Source: Gracilariopsis chorda
Lineage: Eukaryota > Rhodophyta > Florideophyceae > Gracilariales > Gracilariaceae
DNA length: 64,000 nucleotides
Direction: 5' to 3'
Assembly (NCBI GenBank): GCA_003194525.1
Contig: NBIV01000336.1
Coordinates: 1 to 64,000, forward strand
Both the position numbers and the translations under genes were made by a program. Of the stretch, positions 31,634-42,676 are shown in pieces. The stretch's first letter is position 1, and the number at the start of each line of letters is the position of its first letter. The notes below the pieces were generated by a model, which had not been told where the DNA came from, ran no database searches, and was given only the letters and a program-made list of their open reading frames with translations.

Positions 31634-33595
31634 TTAATCAATTGCAAGCCGTCCAGGACGGATGACATGCCCGAGATATTTCACAGTGTCGGTAAAGAAC
31701 TCACACTTCTTGAGCTTCAGGGTGATGCCTGCATCGCGTAACGTTCGCATAACATCCCGTACGTGGGTCAGGTGCTCGTCCAGGTTGCTCGAATAAACGA
31801 TAACATCGTCCAGGTAAACCAGGCAGGTCTTCCACTTGAAGTGGGCGAGCAAAATGTCCACAGCGCGTTGAAATGTGGCTGGCGCGTTAGTTAACCCAAA
31901 GGGCATCCGATTGAATCGGTAGAGGCCTTGATGGCATACAAAAGCCGTCTTGTCACGGTCCTCAGCCCTAAGAGGGACTTGCCAATAGCCCGAATTAGTG
32001 TCGAGGGTAGTGAAAACTTTCGCTTCGCCCAATGAATCGATGCATTCATCCATTCGTGGGATGGGATAGACATCCTTCACCGTAGCCGCATTCAACTTGC
32101 GGTAGTCGATACAAAATCGCCAAGACCCATCAGCTTTGGGAGCGAGCACCACAGGTGAGGCCCAAGGTGACTGGGCTGGTTCAATAACTCCGGCTCGGAG
32201 CATTTTCTCAACCTGAGCCTTTTCCTCTTCTCGAGCTGTCGGTCCTGCCCTGTAAGGGGGTTGCGAAATCGGCCGAGTGTTCGGGAACAAATCAATCCGA
32301 TGTTCGGTAATTCCAATCTTCCCTAGGGAGCCATCCCACATGGGCGTGAACTCTTTGAGCATCTGCCGCAGCTTATTGCGGTGAGTCTCTGGGACGTGAT
32401 CAAGGTCCAGAGACTCGAGTTCCTGCGAGGCAGCCTGCTTGTCCACCACAGTGGCTGCTACGTCCTTTTCCGGTGAATTCGGCGTCTCTTCCTTCGACAG
32501 GCTATCTCCAGCCGACGAAGTCGGTTCGGCGGCGTTATCCGTACTGTTCGGCTTAACTGTTCCCGATTTAACTGGGCTCATTTCCGATTCACTTCGGCTT
32601 TCCTCCCCCTCCTCAGCGTCGAGGATCCCGAGAACCTCGGCAGCGGATACCTTCGTCGGTACGATAGCCGCAGGGTGCGGAAGCATTGAGCCAATTACTT
32701 GGTTGCGCATTAACCGTTGATTATAACGGCTGAAGTTCGCGACCAGTACCTTAAAAGGTTTATCTGGCTCAACGAAAACAATCCCATTGGCAAGGGCAAG
32801 TTGATTCCTCTCTTGTAGATGAGGCAACGGTTGAACCGTTTGTAGGCCACACTGTGGAGAAGCAACTGTAACCCAAACCTGCGATTCAGGCGGAATGCAC
32901 ACAGACCGAACTACTCGGAGCTTCGTGGATACCCGCGCAGCAGCGGCTGGTTCCTGCGCAGCAGGCAATGGTACCTGCTTCTTCAAAGCCCTCCGTAGGG
33001 GTCGCCGAACAATCGGAATCGTCGTGCCGTCTTCCATCTCGACAGTCCGCGTTCGCGGTCGAATTGATTCGACGAAGCGGTCGCAAAAGTCGCACCCCAG
33101 TATAACTGGCGCTGCCAGCTTCTCGCATACCAAAAAGTCAAGCTTCACAACATACCGGCCTAGCCGGACGAGCAAATCGATTACTCCCACTGTAGAAAGT
33201 GGCCGATTGTTAGCATCCGCGATATCCAATTGCGGCGCCGCTCGGATGCGGGGCCGTAAGTGAGACGGAATCATTGATTGAACCAAAAAGTTTGGACCAG
33301 CGCCCGTGTCAAGAACGGCTAATTGCCGAACCATGTACTGGTCGGAAACACCTAGGTCAGCGTAAACTTTATAGTTTCGCTTTGCCATGACCAGGACTCT
33401 ATCTGGAATCCGGTTGTTACGAGACCGTATCCACGGACGACGTAGAACACCGAGGTGCTCTGAGTCCACGTCTGTTGTGGCCAATTTCCTCGTAAGGATT
33501 GTGACCCGGGAGCGAGGCTTCTCAACCTCAGGCGTTTTCGGCCCCAAGGTTGGGGACGCCTCTCCATTGCTGGAGGCTCCCACACTCAGTTTTTC
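31634..33595 (-). CDS. pol: Element C pol, protease and reverse transcriptase part
   Basis: No ATG opens this frame; it is in the -1 frame relative to gag and overlaps its end, so it must be reached by frameshifting. Motifs in order: V-L-D-T-G-A-G (retropepsin), V-I-L-G-C-D-F, then RT F-C-I-D-Y-R-K-L-N, L-D-T-N-S-G-Y-W-Q, F-G-L-T-N-A-P-A-T-F and V-Y-L-D-D-V-I-V. Protease and RT catalytic residues are complete. The frame ends at A-I-D-TAA, followed in the same frame by the RNase H/integrase part, so the TAA is most simply a C-to-T change in a CAA codon. A Ser/Glu-rich spacer of about 120 residues separates protease from RT. Confidence 0.93.
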   Translation of the reverse strand, partial: EKLSVGASSNGEASPTLGPKTPEVEKPRSRVTILTRKLATTDVDSEHLGVLRRPWIRSRNNRIPDRVLVMAKRNYKVYADLGVSDQYMVRQLAVLDTGAGPNFLVQSMIPSHLRPRIRAAPQLDIADANNRPLSTVGVIDLLVRLGRYVVKLDFLVCEKLAAPVILGCDFCDRFVESIRPRTRTVEMEDGTTIPIVRRPLRRALKKQVPLPAAQEPAAAARVSTKLRVVRSVCIPPESQVWVTVASPQCGLQTVQPLPHLQERNQLALANGIVFVEPDKPFKVLVANFSRYNQRLMRNQVIGSMLPHPAAIVPTKVSAAEVLGILDAEEGEESRSESEMSPVKSGTVKPNSTDNAAEPTSSAGDSLSKEETPNSPEKDVAATVVDKQAASQELESLDLDHVPETHRNKLRQMLKEFTPMWDGSLGKIGITEHRIDLFPNTRPISQPPYRAGPTAREEEKAQVEKMLRAGVIEPAQSPWASPVVLAPKADGSWRFCIDYRKLNAATVKDVYPIPRMDECIDSLGEAKVFTTLDTNSGYWQVPLRAEDRDKTAFVCHQGLYRFNRMPFGLTNAPATFQRAVDILLAHFKWKTCLVYLDDVIVYSSNLDEHLTHVRDVMRTLRDAGITLKLKKCEFFTDTVKYLGHVIRPGRLAID

Positions 33596-33597
33596 TG
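33586..33597 (-). promoter_or_regulatory. Probable -1 frameshift site between gag and pol of element C
   Basis: Minus strand, gag frame: CAG AAA AAC TGA. The heptamer G-AAA-AAC sits directly before the gag stop, and pol is open in the -1 frame from this point. It is close to the A-AAA-AAC slippery site used by several retroelements. I did not find an obvious strong hairpin by eye. Confidence 0.6.
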
Positions 33598-35625
33598 AGC
33601 TTCGCCGCTAGTCTGCGGAGGTGGCAATTCCGCAGGTGCGGCTACGTTTCCACCAAGAGGTGGTACAGTATCCTGTCTCTCAGGCTGAGTATCCGCCTTC
33701 GCGCGAAGGTACGACTTCTCGGGGACACGTTCCCGCTCGGCGGGCGTCAACGACTCGTAGTGAGAGACAATCTTTGCCATATCCCTAACGGGCAATAGAC
33801 AATTTGGCGCAATATGCCCGTGCCTGTAACAGGTGTGACAAATCAACTGTCGAGGAAGCTCCGGGTTTGCCGGTCGACGCTCCTGACGCGGAGGGAAAGG
33901 GTCCCTCCATCCAGGGCGTTGGGCTCGATATCCACTAGAGTGCGGCACCGGCAGTGCCGGAACTTGCCTACCAACATACAATGCGGGGTCCACATCCGTG
34001 GCAGACGGTTCCGTTGTCGACGGCAATTCCGAACTCGGCAAAGACTCGTCGCCCTGTAACAGGTGGACGTTGTCATAACCCCCCTGGGCTGATCCTCGCG
34101 AATGAGGCAGAGGCACATTCCGCGCTTCTACATGAAGCAAGCGGCGGGTTCGAGAACCAATCCCAGCTCGGGCACGAACTGCATCTCCTTCTGCTTGGGC
34201 AAACTGTACCAATTCCAGGTAAGAAACCCGGCGATTGTTTTCCCGATATCGGGCCACTAGTCCACCGATGGTTCGGGTTAATCCATCGACGAACATTGTG
34301 CAACGCTCGGCAGCCGAGAACACATTGCCACAACGGTGGAAAGCCTTATTGAGGCGGGTCGAATAGACAGTTTCCGACTCGTCGGCGTTTTGCTTCGTGT
34401 CTCGCAGCGCGAGTATTGCGCCTTGTATGGCGTTTCCTGTCGCGTAGGAACGCAACAGATATTGAACCGCCTCCGGCCAGCAAGTCACTCCTCCTTCGGA
34501 GGCTCGGGTAGAGCCCCGCACCGAATTGAACTGATCTTCGGCAAGACCCGTAAGAAAATACGGCAACGCAATATAGGCCTGAGCCTCACTCATCCGAAGG
34601 ATATCGGCTTCCGCAACGAAGCGGCTTAGAAAATCCAACACAAGGATTGGATCTTCCCCCGAAAACTTGTGGGCCTTCATTGTGAGCTCCATTTGGCGGA
34701 GATGGTTTCGGACCTTACCCGTCCCACGAGGGGTCCTCTGGGGCGTGGTATCTTCTAGCCGATAGTATCGGTATGAAAGTAACTTTTGATACAACAAATT
34801 GGTCGGCTTCAATTCCTTTAATCGAAGGTGTCTCCGTCCTTTCGTACGGCCTCGCGCAGCACTCTGCGTGACTTCAGTAGCCCGCGAGCGGGAAGCACGG
34901 TGACGAGAGCGTTCGTTCTCCGCGTCCGACGACTCGGTAGAAGAACCCTCTGGATGAGGCTCATCCTCAGAAGAGGACGAAGAAGAAGAGTCCGATTCCA
35001 CCTTGACCTTCTTCTTCTTCTTTGCCGGGCGGTCCCGGGAGCGGTGTGAGTGCCGAGAACCTTCGGAAACCGGTACTCCGGGAGCAACCGCATCTGCGAT
35101 GATGGTCTGCTCAACCGTCTCAAGACGGGCCGCCAAGCGGTCTAAACGTGCGGCAGCCTGCTCGTGCAGGGCAGCCGACACTTGTCGGTGTTCCATAATC
35201 TGGTTGACATCAGACCGTAGAACACGGACGTCTTCTGTAGCATTCCCAGCTTCGGCTTCAGCCAGCCGTTGCCGGATTTTTGTCATCTCCTGTAGTAGGC
35301 CCACGTGCGAGTTCTGGAGAATTCGCATGTGTGCCTCCACGTCGCGGAGCGTATACTCGTCAGACCGAGATGACATTGCCTCGCCCTCCGTGACAGCAGG
35401 GTTAGCCGCCAAAGCGGAAGTAGCCGCAACAGCGGGCTGAGAGGCTGGTTGACAAGCGGGTGGGGCGCCTGCATCAGAGCGGGCACCTCGAGGAGCCGGA
35501 TTTCGGTCGCCCTCTCCAGGGATATCGAGAATATCCCTCGGAAGCGGGGGCAGACCACGCGGTAAGCCGGATGATCCGGGGACCGAAGCGGCCTTCGAAG
35601 GGCCACCCCGACCACGGGATGACAT
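33586..35625 (-). CDS. gag: Element C gag, 679 aa
   Basis: The first ATG of the frame is at 35625. Residues 1-70 are Pro/Ala/Ser-rich. A coiled-coil stretch follows (V-E-A-H-M-R-I-L-Q-N and A-A-R-L-D-R-L-A-A-R-L-E), then a Ser/Asp/Lys-rich linker with KKKKK and SSSSSSED. The capsid-like core comes next (Y-F-L-T-G-L-A-E-D-Q-F and Y-S-T-R-L-N-K-A-F). Near the C-terminus is one zinc knuckle C-H-T-C-Y-R-H-G-H-I-A-P-N-C (C-x2-C-x4-H-x4-C). The protein forms the particle and binds RNA (family knowledge). The frame is intact and ends in TGA directly after the slippery AAAAAC. Confidence 0.88.
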   Translation of the reverse strand: MSSRGRGGPSKAASVPGSSGLPRGLPPLPRDILDIPGEGDRNPAPRGARSDAGAPPACQPASQPAVAATSALAANPAVTEGEAMSSRSDEYTLRDVEAHMRILQNSHVGLLQEMTKIRQRLAEAEAGNATEDVRVLRSDVNQIMEHRQVSAALHEQAAARLDRLAARLETVEQTIIADAVAPGVPVSEGSRHSHRSRDRPAKKKKKVKVESDSSSSSSSEDEPHPEGSSTESSDAENERSRHRASRSRATEVTQSAARGRTKGRRHLRLKELKPTNLLYQKLLSYRYYRLEDTTPQRTPRGTGKVRNHLRQMELTMKAHKFSGEDPILVLDFLSRFVAEADILRMSEAQAYIALPYFLTGLAEDQFNSVRGSTRASEGGVTCWPEAVQYLLRSYATGNAIQGAILALRDTKQNADESETVYSTRLNKAFHRCGNVFSAAERCTMFVDGLTRTIGGLVARYRENNRRVSYLELVQFAQAEGDAVRARAGIGSRTRRLLHVEARNVPLPHSRGSAQGGYDNVHLLQGDESLPSSELPSTTEPSATDVDPALYVGRQVPALPVPHSSGYRAQRPGWRDPFPPRQERRPANPELPRQLICHTCYRHGHIAPNCLLPVRDMAKIVSHYESLTPAERERVPEKSYLRAKADTQPERQDTVPPLGGNVAAPAELPPPQTSGEAQKN

Positions 35626-35764
35626 AGCTTCACCGACACAGTCGGCCAATGGCAACTAAGTCCAGTTCCCAAGACGGGCGAAAGAAAAGAACCGTGAAGA
35701 CGGGTACTCCCAACGGAATGGGCACCAACACGGCAAGCGAACTCCAACGATGTTGGCACTAGAT

Positions 35765-35786
35765 CCGGTTCTAGGTCGGGAGACCA
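35765..35786 (-). promoter_or_regulatory. Element C primer-binding site
   Basis: Three bases inside the 5' LTR the minus strand reads TGGTCTCCCGACCTAGAACC. The complementary strand would end ...GGGAGACCA, like a tRNA 3' end. The tRNA species is not identified. Confidence 0.6.
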
Positions 35787-35789
35787 GTT

Positions 35790-36660
35790 TGTAGTGCAAA
35801 CTGCGAACGTGGCACAGACACGAGCCGCGTCGCGGAAGCACCACCAAGGTGTTCAAGCTTGCTCTCAATGAGAGGCGGCACAGCGAGAGAGCCCTCTGAT
35901 AGGGTCGACACGAGCCGGGTGTAAATCCGGGCGACCCCGTACTGGGCGTGCAGTCAGAGGGTAAGAACCGGCCAAGCAAGCCGACTCCGTCGGAGAATCC
36001 ACGAGAGGTGGTAGCACAGTACCCAGCCCAACGGTTGTGGGACAAATGATCAACAAACAAGCCGCACTTGCGGAGCGCAGACTCGCGAGAGTGGGAAATC
36101 AGATCCCTATACGATGGGGGCCAACCTGTATAACAGGGCAGAGAAACAGAAGCCGTATGACGGAAGAAACCTATAATAGGCAAAAGAAACAATAAAGAAA
36201 TAGCCGTAACGACGGTTCAGGACTCCTCAAATACGGAGGCAGGTTGCTCAACCCGGTGTTGCGGCGGTATTCCCCGGGAGGGGTTAGTGACCGTGCGCAA
36301 GCGGCTAGATGAACAGAGCCCAGTTCCTCCTTGAGGTTTACTTCTCCGTACAGTGGCGGCAGTGCCGCCACTTATATACGGCACTTCAACATATTAAAAT
36401 AAATATCTAGAAATATCTAGCCACCCGGCAAGGCCGGCTACTGTAGTACAGATGTGCAACCGTGGCAGGCTTGCCACGGCGCACCCGTCATCGGGCCAAT
36501 ATCGGCACACGTGGCCACAATTACTACCCTTCCTAGGGACACCCCCAAATGGGGCTAGTGAAGCTAATACCATTCATAACCACGGTTGTGGCAGCCGGGA
36601 GCGGATCAAATCCTTATGAAGACCGATTGCGGCATACCCTCGACGGGCCATTGCACTACA
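35790..36660 (-). repeat. Element C 5' LTR with promoter
   Basis: 871 bp, nearly identical to 25355-26225. TATATAAG at 36371-36378 on the minus strand is the likely core promoter, followed within a few bases by a perfect GGCGG-CAG-type hairpin that would sit near the RNA 5' end. Confidence 0.93.
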
Positions 36661-37172
36661 GTGTCTTCACATGATGAAACGAATGCAGCCAGACGAGCTT
36701 GTGTAATACTTTTGGCGTTACGGAGCGTTGGCTGGGGATTTTTTTGTCGGAATCGACGCATTGTGTCGTCACTGGGAAGACCATTCCTGTAACCCTTCCG
36801 GCCGTCCTCCGTTATGCTAGCCAAAGCGATCTTCATTTGTGCGTTGTCCAGTGTAAATCCTCGCTTAGCCGCTTCAAATGCTCGGTTTACTACCAAAATT
36901 TGCTCAGGAACGGAGACAACGAATGAGCGGCCTGCGTGATGGTTAACGGGATCCAAGAGCTTTTGGAGTTGTGTGTTGTTCTTAGTTTGTTATGCCATTC
37001 GAATGCGTTGTACGGTTGCTGCTGATACAATTGTTTCTGTTGACGTTATGCGGATGGAGACTCCCTTTTTCACAGCCCCAAAAGTAGCCTCTCTTCGAAT
37101 TTGCTGAAGTGTACGGTCTTCATGCCACGTTTTGAATGTCGCGGACATCAGCCGCATCGAAGGTGGCATGAT
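36661..37172 (-). pseudogene. pogo-like transposase, N-terminal part (cut by element C)
   Basis: From ATG at 37172 the frame encodes W-H-E-D-R-T-L-Q-Q-I and a helix-turn-helix-like region, then one in-frame TAA. It continues with T-L-D-N-A-Q-M-K-I-A, G-L-P-S-D-D-T-M-R-R-F-R and A-K-S-I-T-Q-A-R-L-A-A-F. This is the psq/CENP-B-type DNA-binding order of pogo/Tigger transposases, where G-x-P-x-x-x-W-x-x-x-F-x-x-R-H-P precedes a basic R-A-R-A-x-x-F (family knowledge). It ends exactly at the GTGTC duplication of element C and resumes at 25354. Confidence 0.7.
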
Positions 37173-38429
37173 TGTCGTGGCGGTGCAAACTGGTCGTCAT
37201 CTTGGAAGGAGCGGGATTTTGCTTGCTGCTCATTATGTGGGCTGACGGTGGGCATCTCCGAAACCGTCAATTCGAGAGGCGTGTTTACGAGGCAAATTCA
37301 GCCTCTTCAAATTATGCCATGTACCAAATTAAGCCTCTGAGAGGGTTAACTCTTGCACCATGCCGAAGTCAAAACTACACACTCTCCAAAAAGCGCATCT
37401 TAAACATGGAAGGAACCGCTATGAGCCAAATTCTCGTCGACAGAGAATTAACAAATTCTGTACTCAAGCTTTTGCCTCGTACATGGTCTTTTTCCTTTTA
37501 AAGACAAATGAAGTACTCATAATCATACTTCTGGTTCCCCTGGGTATTGCAGAACATGTGTCAAATCGTACACCTTTTTAATGTCTCTTCTTTGCTCAAG
37601 CTCAATTCAACTTTGAGACTCACGTGGCTGCTCTATTAATTCAAATGTTTTGTCGAGTGTACCGCACTCTAACATTTCAGTTTTTTAGTCTTGCTGGACT
37701 TTTACGCCACAAACTTGTAAGAAGTCAAAGTAAATGTAGTTTTATTGCTTTTTCTGTATCTGTTCCGGAGATTGTATGCTTCAATTTACGTATTCCAGGA
37801 GGTGCAAGTTATCTTGACCTTGTATGACTATACGGTATTTTTGATTACATCATATACCATATATTTCACGAAACGCTTCATGCCCTGCATGAGTTACTCC
37901 CTTAAATTAGATTTCCAACCTCTATCAAGGATTGTGTTGCAAGCGCCCAAATGTTTGAAAAACGTCGGGGTAGTCCACTCAGTCGTGTAGTTGCAGCGTT
38001 GGATGGTATAGCGATCGACCCTATAAGAAATTTTTGCATTTTGAGAAGTGCAGTTGGAGTTCAATGATCCAGGATATTACACTCCATGCGCCTTCACGCA
38101 GAACTCCCAGTGCCTTCCAAAGTGACACCCCTGGCACAAAAAATTACGGGTTTTTCAATTCTGGGATATCGCGCGGATTGCAATCGGAGTGCGCCCGCTT
38201 TCAAAGCATTGCAATACGAGAGCAATTTGAATGCAAATTGTATCACTTGCACTCCATCCGCGTACCATCGGCGCTCCATGTTTCCAATGTGACACCTCGT
38301 ATTTAGGCTAGAAATGTAGATTTCTAACCCTCCAGATGACATCCTTTTGACTTCCATGCGTGATCCACTGCAGCCATTCACCCTCCCATTGCCCTCATAT
38401 TGTTCCAAAACTTTCTTCTAGGGCGACAT
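37173..38429. other. Unassigned P2 or pogo-element remnant
   Basis: AT-rich sequence with short frames only. It should contain the boundary of the pogo-like element and any remains of the P2 transposase core, but I cannot recognise either. No gene is supported. Confidence 0.4.
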
Positions 38430-39169
38430 TAGACGACCTAAACTCCTTGAGTCTCCGGATCTTCGTAAGTACTACAATTGGAAAGGATTCTTTGCTATCT
38501 GTTTTCAAGCAGCATTGCAGGCACATTACTGTGCGAGTTGGTGCTTTTCAATGGATTGGAAAGGAATTGTCAAGGATACTAAAGGAGTACGACGAGACGA
38601 GCTTCTGCAGACATCTCATGCGTCAGATTTTGTATTCGTATGCGTCTTACTACAAATTTTGTCAAGCCTACCGCTCACTTGCCTGAAAGCGTGGCACTCT
38701 GCCTCCTGCAAAAATGATATGACCGACAGCATTTGTATACTGGAATTATCTTCAAGATGGAGTCGATGAATGTACTGGGGCAATGACTAACCGTTGCTAC
38801 ACGAACGTTAGCGAGAACCCTATTGTGAGTATCATTGGTCGCCTCTTTTGTGCTCAAATCAATAAATTGGCTGTTGTACATCGCCTTTCTTTGGCAAGGA
38901 AAAAGGGACATCCACCAGAGAGATACGAAAGTGATTTTAAAAGGGCTAACAGAGCAATGCAAAAAAAACTGTCTAATTGTTCGTCGTTTGCAGATTATGC
39001 TCGACAACGAGCAAAGGAATACGTTGAAGAAGCTCATATGAGCCCCAAAACTTCAACATGTGCAAGTACGAATGGCAATGCTAGTATACCAGCTCTAAAA
39101 TTTCCCTTTTTTGTAGGTGATCCAATGTATTGCCGTAACATTGTTAAAATGTACAATTGTGAAGAGTCT
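38430..39169 (+). pseudogene. P2 nuclease C-terminal region (degenerate)
   Basis: Broken frames that align with P1 15990-16650: S-L-L-Q/R-x-S-H-A-S-D and Y-A-S-Y-Y; then C-Y-T-N-V-S-E-N-P-I-V versus C-Y-T-N-V-G-K-S-P-I-V, followed by H-R-L-S-L-A-R-K-K-G versus H-R-L-S-L-A-R-H-K-G and Y-A-R-Q-R-A-K-E-Y-V. The last intact piece (38783-39169) runs into the LTR of element D. The finger that should follow is found at 53404, beyond D, confirming that nuclease and finger were one protein in both copies. Confidence 0.7.
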
Positions 39170-39630
39170 TGTAGCAAATACAGCATCAAATTGGACTACA
39201 CGATAGATGACACTGTAAGATGGGTAGCAAATGCGTAGGCAGCAACCGCTGTGCCCGCAGATGCGCAGCTGACACTTGCGTAGGTAGCAAATGCGTTGCT
39301 GTCAACTGCGTTGGTGGCTTTACCCCGCGCGGTACGCAAGATAGTGTGTGACTATCGTGCTTGCCGAGTTCGAAAGACAATCGGCTCGACAAGGGGCGCT
39401 CATAAAAGGCATTCCGATTCTTCGGAAGGCAACTCACGAGGCAAGACACAGCAAGTGAGGTGCCCGTTCTCTTGCCGCGCTCCTACGTCTTTCAGCGCTT
39501 CTACCGATTCCCTACAGTAGCTCCGCGCTGCGTTCTCGCCTTGCGCACTCTCGGCAATCTCCGCCACAACGCTAGCGTCGTTTTGTAGTTGGTCATCTTT
39601 GGGACTTCCTCGCTCGGGCAACACTGAACA
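39170..39630 (+). repeat. Element D 5' LTR
   Basis: 461 bp with internally repeated GTAGCAAATGCGT and related units near its start. I saw no canonical primer-binding TGG immediately downstream. Confidence 0.9.
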
Positions 39631-39690
39631 TCAAATCACTTTGCTCTGAAGAGTACCAGTGTAGTCGATCAATAAAGGTTCAACAAAGCC

Positions 39691-42653
39691 ATGGCTACCT
39701 CAAACTACAGATTCATTTCGGTTATTCAGCCACCGTCACTGAAAACCATCGACCAGCCCTCGCTCATCAGGTTTGAAACGGACTACGCAGCCTACCGCGC
39801 GAAAGTTGAAGACGTGAGAAAAGAGAGGCCAGCTGACCAATGTCTTTCTACGGCCTCTATCAAGGACTGCATGGACTCTACTACGCTACATGCGCTCTGC
39901 ATGATCGGAGAGATAGAAGGGGCTTCTTCTGTCGAGGATGCTACAGCGCAGAAAGTGAAGCTTTGGTTTGAAAATGCTTCAACGTCGACTCCGAAGGATC
40001 TAGCTGAGAGGATCGATGCTGCACTACGGCTGGTTTCGTATGTCCTAAACAAGGGACATCCAGCTGGAGGCGTGTCCAACTTCATCATCAGCTTCATCAC
40101 TGCACTTGATCAGAACAACGCCTCCGAAGTCCTCAAGGACAAAGACATGTCTAAGAAATTCATCGACCGTCTAGTGCCCAAATTCAAACCAGATGTTCTT
40201 GTCGAACGGATCAAAATGATGCGAAGAGGCTGGAATAAGGAGCAGTTATGTAGCATCAAACTCTTAAAGGAAGAAGTGGCGTCCATGGCGTTGGAAATTG
40301 CACTCACGGAGACTGAACTGGCACGGGTCAACCCTTCTAAGTCGAAGCACTCTCGTCGGCAAGGAGGAAAACCGTCAACACCTGCCGCATCGAACGGAAG
40401 GGAAACTTCATTCTCTCGTCCCAAGCCAAAGGGCGGAAAGCGTTCGAATAAGAGAAAGGACATCGAGTGGACCGAATCCTGCCTGAATCCAGACTGTTCT
40501 GAGAAATGTCGCCTTAAGGACTGCAAGAACACTCCAGAGGAAAAGAAACCGGAACTGCTTGACAAGTACTACAGCACCAGGGCAGCGAAAAAGGCCAAAG
40601 CGATTAAGGATTTGTTGACAGCAAGTCCTACGGTACCCATATCAGACACGGGAAGGTTCAAGATCGCGTTGGAAGACACTGTCTTGGAAACCGTCTTAGG
40701 TGATTCTGGGGCAGATTTCAGTGCAATCGGATCAAACCTGTTCACTCAGGTACTCTTGGAGATGCCGAACCTCGACATCCGTCTGCTGGAACGACCCATT
40801 GCCCTGGAGGGTGCTCTCAGCACCAGCAGCGACGCAGAAGTTTTCGCCTCTCGATCAGTTAAGATGGCAATAACTATCTACCTCCCGGGTTCCAACATCC
40901 CAGTCCGCTTCAGAGGAGTGGAATTCTTGGTAGTGGATGACCCTATGGAGGAGATACTCCTCGGTCGTCCATTCCTTCACTCTATAGGATTCAACTTGCA
41001 GGATCATCTCGTCCATGTCAGGGACGTGATTCACGACAAGCACCTCGATGAACTTGACCCAGACACTTTGAAGCTTGCAGCTGCCACCTATAAGGGCCTG
41101 TCATACACAGACGCCGACGAAGACCCAATAGAACTACCTGAGTGTCTATCTGCGGGAATCCGAGAGGACAGAAAAGATGCTATCAAGGAAGCTTTCAGAA
41201 GAATTCTCGACGAAGCAAAGAGTAACGGAATATCTGATGCAGGACAGAAAAGACTCGAGGACATGCTCCAGAAGTATCGTGACGTCTTTAGGATCAAGCT
41301 GGGCGCTGACCCGCCTGCCGACGTCCCTCCACTCGTTATCACTCCCAAGAAGAACGCAAAACCACACCGATCACCCCAACGCCGCTATGCACCGCACGAG
41401 AGGGACTTCATCATACAGACCATCCGAGAGTTGGAGGCAGTGGGGGCCATTTACAAGAATCCCGCTGCAAGATGGGCCTCACCAGCTCTGGCAGTCCCAA
41501 AACCAGGCTCAGCTAGGCTTCGTTTCACAGTAGATCTACGTGGACCCAATGCCTGTACCGTTCCGTTACAATCATCGATGCCCCACCTCGATTCCAAATT
41601 TCAAGACATGGCAGGCAGTACTTGTTTCGCTAATCTGGATTTGGCTCATGGCTACTGGCAGCTACCCCTATCCAAAGAATCGCAAGAGATAATGTCAATA
41701 CAGACACCACTAGGTGTCTATTCATCGAAACGCCTACTACAATGGGGAAGCGATTCCGGCAACCATTTCCAAGCTGTGCTCGCGCACATGTTTGAAGGGC
41801 GAGTGGAAAAATTTCTGCAGTGGCTAGACGATTTCGTTTTCTGTGCCAAAACTGAAGCGGAACTGCTGTCCAACGTAGAGCATTTCATGCAGGTATGTCA
41901 GGAAATTGGTTTGAAGATCCAAACCGAGCACACACATCTCTTCCGAAGAGAGGTTCCGTTCTACGGACGGATCATATCATCGGAAGGCAGTCAATACCAT
42001 CCACGGCACTATGACGCTCTTGTGGCTATGAAGCAACCTACGATGGCTACCATTCTGGAGCAATTCGTGTGCGGAACGAACTGGATGCGCAGCTCTATCC
42101 CAGATTACGCCCGACGAATAGCACCACTACACCAGCTTCTGGAAGATTGATACAAGAAGGTTGGAAAACGAACACGTAGGGTACTCCGCAAGCTTTCCAT
42201 CACTGACCAGTGGGGCGCCGACCATGATTCAGCTTTCGCTGACATCAAAGATCAACTGGCTGCCTCAGTCCAGCTGGCTCATCCGCACGTGGATCATGAC
42301 TTGTGTCTGTTCACGGATGCTTCCGAGACGCACTGGGCAGCCATTCTGACACAAGTACCAATCGGAGACCGAAACAATCCGATCGAGGAACAGAGGCACA
42401 AACCTCTGTGTTTTCTGTCTGGATCTTTCTTGGGATCAGCTGGAAACTGGTCAATTGCTGAGAAAGAAGGGTACGCAATCGTCCAGTCGATGTGCCGTTT
42501 GGACTACATGACCATGGGACACGAGACCAACATATTCACTGATCACGCCAACCTAGTATACTTGTACGACCCGTATGGTAGGAATCGCGGCATTTCGAGG
42601 CAAACTGCGAGCAAACTCATGCGATGGGCTATCAAACTCAGTGGTTTTCGCTA
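39691..42653 (+). pseudogene. gag-pol: Element D gag-pol, first part (gag, protease, RT, RNase H)
   Basis: A single ATG frame of 819 codons ends in TGA at 42148-42150, and the same frame then continues to transposon M at 42653. Gag occupies about residues 1-300, with a Cys cluster C-L-N-P-D-C-S-E-K-C-R-L-K-D-C near 275. Protease: G-D-S-G-A at about 337. RT: F-T-V-D-L-R-G, F-A-N-L-D-L-A-H-G-Y-W-Q and W-L-D-D-F-V at about 711 (W in place of Y). RNase H: F-T-D-A-S-E, A-E-K-E-G and F-T-D-H-A-N. Gag and pol share one frame, unlike element C. The TGA is a likely point mutation. The frame resumes at 51257. Confidence 0.9.
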
Positions 42654-42676
42654 CGTCGGTGGTCTCGTTATGCTAG
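42654..42676 (+). repeat. Transposon M left terminal inverted repeat
   Basis: CGTCGGTGGTCTCGTTATGC, then TAG. Pairs with 51234-51256 at 20 of 23 positions. Confidence 0.88.

Larger units (their letters stand above)
25355..36660 (-). mobile_element. Ty3/gypsy chromovirus C (young, minus strand), 11.3 kb
   Basis: Two 871-bp LTRs (25355-26225 and 35790-36660) with TGTAGTGCAA/TTGCACTACA ends. They differ at only three positions that I found (about 99.7% identity). The 5-bp duplication GTGTC flanks it (25350-25354, 36661-36665). Gag and pol are on the minus strand; an extra 594-codon ORF is on the plus strand between pol and the 3' LTR. One nonsense codon (TAA near 31633) and one frameshift before the chromodomain are the only visible lesions in pol. 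It inserted into a pogo-like transposase gene. Confidence 0.95.

Noticed and set aside
29538-33263. Many plus-strand ORFs within element C pol
   Set aside because: All are shadows of the minus-strand pol gene; only 26281-28065 lies outside pol and is long.
42148-42150. In-frame TGA codons (element D, P1, element M) as evidence of a reassigned stop codon
   Set aside because: In-frame TAA and TAG also occur in the same decayed genes, and intact genes end in TGA; ordinary decay explains it.
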